Positions 20,381 through 32,100 of a stretch of DNA of 64,000 nucleotides are shown in pieces. Source of the DNA: Syngnathus acus (taxonomy: Eukaryota; Chordata; Actinopteri; Syngnathiformes; Syngnathidae); NCBI RefSeq assembly GCF_901709675.1, contig NC_051092.1, positions 6,330,491 through 6,394,490 on the forward strand, written 5' to 3'. The notes beneath the pieces are model-generated. The model was not told the origin of the DNA, made no database searches, and saw nothing but the letters and a program-made list of their open reading frames with translations. Each line of letters starts with the position of its first letter. Within the stretch, counting starts at the first letter, position 1. A program made the position numbers and the translations under genes.

Positions 20381-20770
20381 CACGTATTTTCCGCACTATA
20401 AGGCGCACCGGATTATAAGGCGCACCTTCAATGAATGGCCCATTTTAAAACTTTGTCCATATATAAAGCACACCGGCTTATAAGGCGTAGAATAAATAAC
20501 TCAACGTTGCTCAAACGTTAATGCAATCACAATATAGTAACACTCGAAATAGTGAAAACAATAACAATATATCAATAACTCAACGTTGCTCAAACGTTAA
20601 TATCACACAACACACAAAATAAACACGTAAAGCTTACTTTAATATGTTTGTCCTCATCCACAAATACATATTGGTCCATATATAAAGCGCACCGGATGAT
20701 AAGGCGCACTGTCGGCTTTTGAGAAAATTGGAGGTTTTTAGGTGCGCCTTATAGTGCGGAAAATACGGTA
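20381..20770. mobile_element. TACCGTATTTTCC element, about 390 bp, with internal tandem duplication
   Basis: Left CGTATTTTCCGCACTATAAG and right TATAGTGCGGAAAATACGGTA. Inside, a block containing AACTCAACGTTGCTCAAACG occurs twice (about 20498-20523 and 20576-20601). Sizes differ widely between copies because of such internal changes. Confidence 0.75.
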
Positions 20771-22793
20771 TTAAAAAAGCATTTAAAAGTATTAACAAAC
20801 AATAGATCCAAAGATATTTAAAAACAAAGTGCAGATTAAAAAAATAGCTTGTTGACATTACTTAAAGAATGTCTAGTGCCAGAATACAATATTGGAAAGT
20901 TGATCTCAATCGTAGGTACTGTTCTTAACCTGGATTGTTCTGAAACTGCAGCTCAGCTTCCCCTAAAGTCGCATCGCCTGAACAATAACAATAAAAATTG
21001 TAAATTATGTTCTGCTGTGTGTACATTTCAATGGACTAAATATGTGCTAGAATACCTCTGCATACAATGACGGTGATGGAAAAGCATCTATATATTTTTT
21101 TAGTCTTAAATTTGGAATAAATAGGTCTTAACTGTGAAGTAATTATATGTTTGTGAACAATACCAAACTGTTTGATTTTACATAGCCCAACTGATTAAAT
21201 ATATCAAATAACACGTCTCATGTGTTTAAGGAGCCCAAGAGAAAATTAATTTTAAGATTAGAACTAAAGTACTAAAAGTTTATTTGAGGATGTAACAGAT
21301 TCTGAAGTTATGAAAACTTTGATGACAAGTCTTTTTTTTAATCTTTGAACAATTCAAGTACAGACACTTAGCAAATACATTTGTAATTGTACCGTATACA
21401 ATATTGTATATCATATCATAGGAAAAACATCGGTAGAGATAAAAAGATTGAGATGTGTAAATTTAGGGCGTTCATGATTGATTTGATAAATGGGACTATG
21501 GGTTCAGGTTTCAGTGAATTATTGACAAACTAGGATAAAGATATTGAATTTGTGTTTTTAGGTAGGGTTAGTGTTTTCATCTGTAGTTAGGGTTTTAAAT
21601 TAAGGTTACAAAGTACATTTCAAAGTAGGATTTCAAACTCTGGTTAGGGTTTTAGATAGAGGTATGTGGAAGGAAAATTCTGCTGTGCCAAATGAACTTT
21701 ATCAACATCCCAAATAAGACAGTGCCTATTGAGGCATAATCGGTCATGTTTTATATTTCTTTAATGTTCAAATCAGTATTACTTTTAAAAACGGCTTACA
21801 TTACTTCCTATACAGTCTCAATCCACCTTTTGTGCTTCAATTCATCTGTATGTGCCACCTCCATCTAGTGGAGTAAGAACGTAAGAACACAAAAAGCTAG
21901 AATGAAATGGTTAAATTGTGAATAGTGGGAGTGGGAGTTACTGAACATATTTGGGTGGATTTGTGCATCATAGCACATCTGTCCCCCAGTTATGATTTAG
22001 TATTGTTTGTTTTAATACACACACAAAAACATGAGAACAGTATAATATGCAATTTGGGACATTTACTTTTGTTTTTAATTGTAAATGTGGTTTCTTACAA
22101 AAGAGTCAGAAAAAGCAAGAAAGCAGCTTGAAATCCAACAAAAAGTGTGATAACTTGCAAATCCTCCACAAAATGCCTGCAGTCACAAGAGCTTTGATAG
22201 TTATATTTATCAAAACAGGAAAAGGATAACAATATCCTAGGTGATGATACAAAACACTGAATGTTAATAGTCTGCGGCATCACAATAAAGAAGCACTCTA
22301 TAAATCAAAGCCTACTTAAGGCCAAAACAAATTGCAATTAAATTGACAACCAAACAATGTGCTGTATATATTGTGACACTTTTGAGGTGTTGCCTGTCAT
22401 TTCACCGACTGATGAAGGCAGATTTAGCTATGGATTATACTTGGATTCTTGCTAACGGAGCAAAAAATAAAAAATAAACTACATGCAATTAAGTCAGAGA
22501 AAAATGTTGCAGTTTCAATGCTACATCAGTTGATATGACAGATAAAACAGCAGTGGCAAATATATGACTAACAGTATGTATAAAGTAGAATTTCTTAATA
22601 CATTTGTAACTCATAAATGTTGGTTAAATAGCAGATAAACAGTCATGTTTTAGTCTTTACAGACTCCGTGTGGTGTCAATCTTGTTGAAAACTGTTCTAA
22701 GTCATTATGATCCCAAATTCTGATACGCAGCTCCATTTCATGCCCCAGATTCCAAAACACTCAAAATACAGTAAAGCTACAGTGCTAGTACTC

Positions 22794-22799
22794 TTTAAT
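22794..22799 (-). promoter_or_regulatory. Possible spon1 polyadenylation signal (ATTAAA)
   Basis: ATTAAA on the minus strand about 215 nt after the spon1 stop codon. It is a common variant signal, but such hexamers occur by chance in AT-rich DNA, and the true 3' UTR may be longer. Confidence 0.25.
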
Positions 22800-23015
22800 A
22801 ATTCTGTAGTGCTATAAAGTATAAAAGGAAACAAAATAAAATCAGCCCTCAAGGTGCACACAGGCTTCCCCTCAGCTTTTCTCTGGAGTCACCATAACCC
22901 TTCTCTGCACTGTGCACACAACATTCTTCCAAATCCTTTTTTTTAAACATAGACAAAGACAGCATAGAAGCACACATTTCTCTTTCTACTTTGCTGTACA
23001 GCAAAACAGCGCCCT

Positions 23016-23179
23016 CTAGCAGGGATCAACATTACAGGCGCGTATCTCTTTTCGGTCCTTGCAGCTGCCTGTCAGAGTGCCTTTAGCTCTTTTCTTCTTC
23101 AACATGAAACGCTCCTGGATGCCCCCTCCACATGATTTGGTGCAGTCTGTCCAGCCAGTCCATGGCTGTATCTCACAAC
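23016..23179 (-). CDS. spon1: spon1 last coding exon: TSR6 and stop
   Basis: Acceptor CTCCCAAG. It completes a Gly codon and encodes [40 protein letters not shown] and [13 protein letters not shown], then TAG (23016-23018). The NVxPC ending matches the known F-spondin C-terminus. Apparent earlier Met codons at 23207 are intronic. Confidence 0.95.
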
Positions 23180-26100
23180 CTTGGGAGAAAAGACAAGATT
23201 GTTGCATCTGTCATAAGGCTTTCGGGCGGGTGGGGTGCGTTGAGGAGTAATTTCTATATCATGACCAACCTGACTGTTCTTCTAACACCGTATCTCTTCC
23301 CTGTTTACCCCGTCTTCTCCTCTTGCCTTCATCTCTCTCCTCCTTTGGTTTTGATCGACACTTACGAATCTTGCATTTCTTGCGCTGAATGGTCTCGGGA
23401 CATGCGCTACCCCCGAACTGTGGCTCCAGTTTTACCATGCGGGTTCGGATGGTGTGTCCTTTACCGCAGGACTTGTTGCATTCGGACCACTCAGACCACT
23501 CTGTGACCATGCAGTCAATAGCTGGAAGAAATCAAGAAAACGTGCACACGCACGCACACCCACACGCACGCACACACACCTATTTTATTGAAATTTCATT
23601 TAAATGACTATTGCAAAGTGGAACATAATGTCATGATCTGTATTTTGATTTTTGCATTGTGTTGAATACTTTTAGCTTTGTTTCATGGTGTGTCTTGTTT
23701 TTCAGTTTTGTTTTTAGGTTTTTCTTGTTTAGGTTTTGTGTCTATTAGTTCTGTTCTTGGTGTTGTATTTTGTCAAATAAAGTCCCCAAAAATGCGACTT
23801 GTACTCCGGTACTACTTATATATGTTTTTTTGTTCTTTATTATGCATTTTATTGGACTCCGTTGTGGCTTATAGTCCAGTAAATACGGTAATAAGTATTT
23901 GCTTCATCAATTACATCAAGACCCTGCTATGTGCGAGTGGGATACTTACGACACTCTGGCAACATGCACTTCTCCGTCTGTTCCAACTCTTCAGTGCACT
24001 CTGCCGGATCCGACTTCAGCATCCTCTGACGGGTGCGTAGGCCACGCCCACACGAAACGCTACATTCGCTCCAGTCAGACCACGGTGACAACATACATGG
24101 GATGGTATCTGCAAACACACACACAAACCTTATTGAACTCATTTAATTGAATTAAAAGCTATGTCACCTACACCATCAAGCTCCACTTTATTGATTTGAT
24201 TTATGAAACAGAGGGTCAAACTTTTTATTACTCACAGCATTCTGGCATCATGCATTTGTCAACTTCGACCACCTCCGTTTTACACATTGATCCATCAATA
24301 GGAGGCATTTTAACCATGCGCTCCCGTCTTCTCATGCCCATCCCACAAGACACACTGCATGGATCCCATTCAGCCCATTCAGTAACCACACAGCTGCTGG
24401 CTGCTATAGGGCGGAAAAGGAATAAATCTTATACTCCTGACACAAAAGAGACTTTGAGATGACATTTAAAAAAATAGTAGACAGAGTATTAAGAAATCAG
24501 GGCCAACAGAAACTAAAAAAAGAATACGTTCACTTCTTTTAGGAAGTTATTGATGCTTGATTAAATGACGTGGCTCACGATCTTATAAACATTGTAGCTT
24601 ATTCCAAAAGTGTGCTTGATAGAACCAAACTCCAATTACAACTTTATGAACCATGCTTTGGGCACAGTCATCTGGAGCAGAAAACAGCCTTTTCCAAACG
24701 TTGGAAGCCAACAATTGTACTGCACAAGACTTAATAGTGCAAGCAATTAAAATACAAAGAGGACAAATGTGTTGAGTATAAAGTCAATTATTAATAAATG
24801 AAATATAAATAAAAGGAAGAGAGAATGCCCAATTCCTGACAAGCGCAGGCACACAATATCATAACCGACTCACAGCATTCTTCATTGACGACACACTTCT
24901 CTATCTCCTCTGTGTTGAGTTGGCAGAGCGATCCATCCTCTGGGTACTGTTTGATATAACGCTCTCTGGACCTCATTCCCATCCCACAGGAAACGCTGCA
25001 GGCCGACCAGCTTATCCACTCGGACATCATGCATGTCGATGGCTCTGTACATCAAAAGAACAAAGACTAAGGGCTCTATTTCATATTCAGTGCAAGTCTA
25101 ACACAAAACGCAGTCTAACTGTGTGCATGGCACGAGTTTGATTTGCTTTGGTATTTTCACAGACGGAGCAGAGTTAGAAACAGGCTACTGTGGGTGTGAA
25201 CACAGCCGATTAGCTTCCGGGCCAAAGGAAGCGGCTCCTATTAATCCGTGTATGACCATTATAAATACACAGGGAAACATGAAATGTATGAACATACAAA
25301 AAACTCTACCTTGACGCACATGCACAAGGTTCTGTTAATTTGCATGAGGATTGCGAAGCCACTCAAATACATTCTATCCCTTTTATCCACGAAAATGTTA
25401 GACGTGAGAGTAAGCCTCAAATGCCCAATTTAGAGAGACCCGACATTGTTATGCTCATCCTGCCTTGTTTCCTTGATGTATCTCTGTCATCAGGCACACA
25501 GACACTAACAACCCTCTTTGTTTTCACTTGGCATCCATTGGAAGTGGGACTAGAAAATTGCTACAGGATGGGTCAGATACACAGTCCCCCTGCTTAACAG
25601 CAGCTAATAATGCTAGTCCTGTAAGGAGGCTGTGTTTGGCTTTTATTTGCTTTGTAATTATATTTATTGAGTGTTGACAATGTATTTATTTTTTCATTCA
25701 TTCATTCATTCATTCATTCTTAATGAAATTTTATCGCATGAAATGTGTGTCTCTGCTCGTGCTAGCGCTCTGTCTGCAAGTGAAGTTCCTAACGGATAAA
25801 TAAAGTTATTTTGAGTACTCACCTTGCATACTGCATCCAGGGCCCATGCAGGGCTGGAAATCTTGAGTGTGGGGACATGGAACGCTGCGGTCGAGCTGGG
25901 CCTTGAGCATCCTCTGCCTCATCCGTCGGCCCTTTTCACATGATGCACTGCTGCAGGCCGACCAGGGAGACCAAGCAGAGTAGATACAAGTCTCAGGGGT
26001 GTCATCTAGGACAGAAAATCAGGATATTGGCTAGGTGGAGGCCACAAAGAAAAATACATCGCTGGGGTCAGGCATGTATCTCCTAAATCATCACCTTTCA

Positions 26101-29100
26101 GGAGAGCCCCAAAATGGCAGGTTTGTTCAACTATTAATAATGCATTGTGAGAAAGAGCAAGCCATTTTCACACTCATACATCTGGACTGAACAAAAGTAC
26201 CAACTTTGTCCCACACTCCAAAGTTGAAGATTTAATTAACAGCTCACCAATAGTTTTTAGGGCTATATGTGCTAATAATTTACCTTTCTCCGTTTCCTCC
26301 TGACCAATGTCTGCTACAATGTCATCAATGCTGTCTGGCACCACATTGCACTGCTCCCCCTGTGTAATAACATAGACAACAGGAATGGAACCTGAGGAAT
26401 ACCCTCATATAGCCAAAGCTAAAAGCCATGCAATTGATTTCAAATGGAGTTCGCTTGTGATGCATAGGTAAAAGTACCTTGTGATTTGATACATTAAACA
26501 TATTTAGCAAAACAATGAGAAATGCAACATAAGTGAATCCGTGTGAGGACAATTAATATGATTGCATTATTGTCATGTTCGCACAATAAAAGCCCAAATT
26601 GACAATGTATACATATGTTTTGATCCAAAAGCTATCACTGGTCAACTAAAAAGATTAGTCACTGCAAAAGTAAAAACACTTTTTTTTTTTTTTTTTACCT
26701 TCCTGGCGATACGCTCCACCACGACCTTGGCCACAGGGGTAATCGCCCCGCCCTCAGGGTCATAGAAGGGGCTCTGAGGGTGATCCAAACTAGTTAAAGG
26801 TCGAATTTTCTCTTGGGGAATGATGGGCTTGTTTGGCGACTAAAAGGAAAGGCAAAAAAGAAAGGGGGTCATCCATCTCAAAGAACTTGTTCAGCAAATG
26901 TTTTTGTCTTAAAATGAACCCATTTCATAATGCCGAAGATTCGAGTGACCCGACTAAAGAGATTTTAGAGATACAAAATTGATATACAAGCGCTGTATTG
27001 TGGAATTAAACGCAATTCAAAAGCAGCAGTTTGTCAGATATAGATCAATTCATTAAAACGGAGTCTTCAAACTGTTTAACGTACCACACAGTTCACTATT
27101 ACATTACACATAAGATAAAAAGAGAATATGACATGCACATGTAAATCACCATAGCTTTTCTTGATGTTAACAAAATAAAATGACAAACAGTTAGCAACGA
27201 TAATCACAGTTTTAAAAGCATATTATATGTATGTATTTGAATGCAAGCCTTCGAGCAACACATTTAGACAGATGTCAACACATCCACAGCCATATATGTA
27301 TATTCCTCATCTTCTACGAAAAATAAATCACCTGTCATTGTTTTAAACATTTCTTTTAAATTGAAGGGTTATCACAAAGAGGTTAAAATAACTTTAAGTT
27401 TCAAATAAATTATAGCTGTATAAAGGCATTATTTTAAATCTAGCAATGATTCAAAATCATTGTTAGATGATTTTGAATCATCTAACAATGATTGCAACAT
27501 TATGTTGCATACAATGCAATAAAATAACAGTTTTATTGCATTTTCATTAATTTAAATGGGGGAATGATTTGTTTTTTAGTTAGGAACAAGGGCATGAATT
27601 AATTGAACTCATATTCCAAGGTACCGTTGTATTATATTCTCATGCTATAAATGAAGGCCCACGAAGGACGATAACTTAGAAAAGGATTTAAAGCAAATTT
27701 AAATTTTTTTATGATATTTGGGGGAAAACCAACTAAGAAGTTGCCTCAATGTAAACATTCGCATCTTGCTTTGACTTAGAAAAATATTGAAGCAGATACA
27801 AAAGCTATTGATATTTGAAATAGTGCTGGATACAAACGACTTTAAATCATGATTTAAAAGCTATATAGCTGTAAACGATGGCGTGTGTCACATGGTTATG
27901 CAACACTGAACTTTATACTTTAATGTCAATACAGCAGCTGTCTCAGACACACACACACTTGGGATCTATTAAACGCGCAAAGGCAGCATTTATAGACGGA
28001 CTACAGGGATCTACAACGGATATTGAGGATTCTCAGCAATACCTGATTTCATAAGCTGTTTTTTTTGTACAGTTTGTACTGTACACTATATCAATTTATT
28101 TTATTACATTGGTATATCACACTTCTCTTTAACAACAAAGATCTGATGAGCTCAAGGGCTCTAGGAAAATATTTCTATTCACAAAGAGAGTAATGGTCTG
28201 TTTTCACCGACACTGTTAGAGAGAGACAGTGAAAGCTCAATTAAACAGACTAATTGGGAGGTGGATGGATGGATGGTCTATTGTAAGTCCGCCTCTGTAT
28301 GACAAGAGCAGCACAAAAGTTGTTAGAACTTACTGTATTTTCCGCATCATAAGGAAGCCTTTAATTTTCTCAAAAACTGAAGCCTTTTGTGTAGACCAAA
28401 TTCCAATACCTGTAAATGTTTTTGTGTGGCTGCTGCTACAGGGACGTAATATGCAGCTATAATATGTATAATGTGATATAATATGTATAATATTCCGATG
28501 AACCAATCAGAGGACATTACGTTGTACGTTAAATCCAGAGATCAGGGTGGTCGGTTTGCGACCCCTTTCTGTTGAGTAGGATATCCGTTGGTTACTACTA
28601 TGTTAATGTATGCTTATTACTTTAGCTTGCTCTGAAATACAACAATATTAATCTATAGATAAACATAAGTTCATCAAACTACCAAAAATATTTGTCAATA
28701 CAGCTAATATAATAACCAAGATAATTAATAAGTCAGTAATAAAATCAAACAAGAATACTCCACTGTAAACTCCAACCATCCATTTGGTTGTTGATTCACT
28801 TATGTGTTCACAGTAGCAAGAATCCATTACAGTTGTATATGAAAAATTGTAATTAAATGAAATTACTTCATATGTGATACCACCATCAGTGCCGGCATCC
28901 CAGGGAATAAGGTCTGTCACCAGCCGCTGGACCCAGCCACACTCCTTGGTACATAGGTCCTCTCCCGACAGCCCCACATTCCAGTCAGGACTTGGCCCGA
29001 GCATAGTGAGGAAAGACATCAGGTGGCGGGTCTGGTCAACAGAGAATTCAGCAGATGGAGCAGATCGCCTGGAGAGAAATGTGGAGGAATTTAAAAATAT

Positions 29101-32100
29101 ATATGAGACAGCGTTATACGGTACGTGCACCCAAACAATTTCTATATCACTATGATAAGAAGTGTTGATAATGAAATTATACCCTGCAATAAAGTGGTGA
29201 CCCAAATTCAGCTGGGTTGGACTCTCGCCCACGAGCAACGATAATGAGGACAAGCGATATTGAAAACTGATGGGTAAAATTATAGTAATAAATATAGTAA
29301 TAAATAATATGAAGCTCTAATTCTTTGGTAGTAGCTGCTTTTAAATGTAATTTTCACCCATGAAAATCAATTCATTTAGTTGCGCAGCTTCAAAAAGACT
29401 TAGTAAGATGTTTAACAGTGCATTGTTTGTCACCAATTTGAACATCTTACCAAGCCTCCAGAAAAATCTGTCGTCACGTTTAACAGGGACATTGGTTTCT
29501 ACACTACAAAGCTCATCTTTGTGTTTCAGAAGATATTGCCACACAATCGTCACAGCATGTGCACGAGACCCACATTTTCTTTATCTTTTGTTTTTTATGT
29601 ACTTTTTCTCTTCATCATGCCTTTTCCTTTCATGGCCAGCAGATTGCAGACTCTTATCAGCTTCAACTTCTCATGACGCATGCATTCTGAGATAATCAGT
29701 GACTGCAACATTTGCTAATAACTAGTGTAAGAAATGGTGCTTAAAATTGTGTTTGTCATCCATCCTTGTCCCCACGGGGGTCGCGGGTGTGCTGGAGCCT
29801 ATCCCAGCTGTGGCGGACACCCTGAACTGGTTGCCAGCCGATCAGAAACGAACAACCATTCGCACCCGCACTGACACCTATGTGCAATTTGAAGTGCTCA
29901 ATCTGCCTGCCAAGCATGTTTTTGGGATGTAGGAGGAAACCGGAGTATCCAGAGAAAACCCACGGAGGCAAAGGGAGAACATGCAAACTCCACACAGGGC
30001 CAGAGGTGGAATCGAACCTGCAACGTCGGAACTGTGAGGCGGACGTGCTAAACAGTGCGTCTGTATTCAAGTCAGTGCTTCTCAATTATTTTCTGTTATG
30101 CTACGCTAGAAAGAAGAAAATATTGCACACCCCCTCCACTCTCCTCAGTGACTATAAATAGTATCATTACCCTATAAAATTGTAACAAGTACACCTCTGC
30201 ATAACATTGTCTTTTAGGATCCCTTGGGGTCACATGGTAGCATAGTACCGCGTCTCCCACAGTGAGGACCTGCCCCGCTATTTGAGAAGCACTGATTAAG
30301 TGGTTAGACCATGAATTTCATTCCCATCTTTAAGAAAGGTTAAGAGCATCTCGTGCTAGGGTCATCATTTTTATTTAATTTAATTTTATTTATATTCTCA
30401 TTCTTCGCTTTTCCTGTGATATACTTCTAATTCCCAGGTAGATTTAGAGAATAAATGCTAAACACTGCACTGTCGAAACACTGCATTGCATTAAATAAAT
30501 AAAAGCTGCATGAAATACATAAAAGCTATTAACCTTTTCGTAAGCTTCAAATTTACTCAAAATTATTCAAATGTATCATCCTTCTAATTAATGACAAATT
30601 CCAGAGGGTTTTCATCTGTGTAAGCCTTCTAAATTTAATCCCAAAACAGAAGTGGTGCCCCAAGTAGCGGTAGCATCAGTAAACCAGGGCTAATTAATTA
30701 ATTCTAATTTATTCCTTATTATCACTACAATAGCTATACGGTAAGAATGTTAAAAAAATACTGCACAACAGGAGCATACTTTGGTTTTGCACAATCTTTT
30801 TGCCACAGTTATGTGAATTTTAAATTCAGTGAAATAGTGTGCTAATTTTTTTTCTGGCTGCACTCCTGATCATGTTGTTCGCCTCAGCTGTCCAATTTTG
30901 CTTGCCTCCGTGACTCCCAAAAGTGAAACTATGGAATTAACTGAAGTACTGTAATTTTGTGTTGTTTTGGCAAGTCACAAGAAAGAGAAAGTAATTGTGT
31001 TGTTAAATGGTAGGGTTACTACATTTTGGACCTGGAGTTGATGATACCTCTGTCTATCAACAGGTTTTCGTTTCCCACTTTTGCTAAAGTCCTGATAATC
31101 TCGACAGTCATCTCTCCCTGTGCCTTTATCCACTGGTGAAAGTAAAAATATGTAATACTTACAGGTTGAGCGGCTGCCACGCTGGCCACTGAGCTTTGGT
31201 TTTAATGACAGTCAGAACTTCATCACCCTAACCAGAAAGGACAAAAAACAATTTCATTGTGAGAACAAACGTCTAACTCATTCCACAATCCAATTTTAAG
31301 TTTAAATTCGGAACCACATTCAATTTAATAGAATCATGGTGAATGCACTTCATTGTAACAGCCTTTATTCCAGTGATGAACTTTCCAAACACACAGCACA
31401 CATGAGCCAATACTTTGCATCTCTAATTCAGACAAACTTGTTATAACTTGGGGTACGACGATTATAGCCGACAATGATGACACTGGAGGCGAACACCAGT
31501 ACTCACGAGCTTGTATTGTAGTTCTACCACACTCTTCAACCACACGTCATCATCACATATTACCCAGCGAGCACCACGGCACGTTGCTAAGAAACGTCAG
31601 CAATCAATACGCAACAAAACGTAACAGGAGAAAAATATTAAAGGGGTGCTTTGAAGTCAATTACCGTATTTTCCAGACTATAAATCGCAGTTTTTTTTCT
31701 GTTTGGCCGGGGGTACGATTTATACTCTGGAGCGATTTATGTGTGAAATTATTAACACATTATTATATAATTTCACATGTTATTTTCACACTAAACCACA
31801 AGAGGGCGCTCTAGGCCTGTGTTGATAATTTATGCAACTGACAATGAGTCTGACGTAAGTGACGTAGAAGAGGAAGCGCCGTATCTTCTATCTCTAGAGT
31901 TGTTTAAAAGTGACACAGAGGATGAAGATTTCATTGGATTTTGTGATTTGTGACATGGATGGTTTGGCAAACTTGTTAGCATGTTATTTATGCTAAAGTT
32001 ATCTGAATAACTCTTAATATGTTATCTTAACATATCAGGCACGTTCTCAGTTCGTTGTTTGTGTCATGTAACGTTAGCATACCGTACAATTATTCAGCCT

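Larger units (their letters stand above)
15610..23015. other. Interval between convergent syt9 and spon1 3' ends
   Basis: About 7.4 kb that must hold both 3' UTRs. Low-complexity tracts lie at 15855-15930 (TG then GGATG), 17100-17130 (CA) and 17903-17941 (AAAC). Repeats lie at 18398-18772, 19141-19489 and 20381-20770. Possible syt9 AATAAA signals occur at several places from 16108 on. No other gene was recognised. Confidence 0.75.
23180..26698. other. Short spon1 introns among the TSR exons
   Basis: Introns of roughly 90-780 bp lie between the TSR and linker exons. The one at 23522-23949 carries a partial TACCGTATTTTCC-related repeat (23745-23891). The ones at 24404-24873, 25045-25822 and 26360-26698 hold nothing I recognise beyond a short ATTC tract near 25694-25718. 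Confidence 0.8.
29069..31162. other. spon1 intron with a repeat and an hAT-type element
   Basis: 2.1 kb. Contains the dispersed repeat at 29757-30065 immediately followed by a 222-bp hAT-type element (30073-30294). The rest is AT-rich and not recognised. Confidence 0.8.

Noticed and set aside
21560-21660. Second telomere-like region (TTAGGGTT pieces)
   Set aside because: Only scattered GGTTAGGG-like words without tandem units.
28648-29253. A 201-residue open frame on the minus strand as a membrane protein
   Set aside because: Only 28867-29068 is a real spon1 exon. The hydrophobic tail after ITYE is intron read-through past the GTAATT donor.
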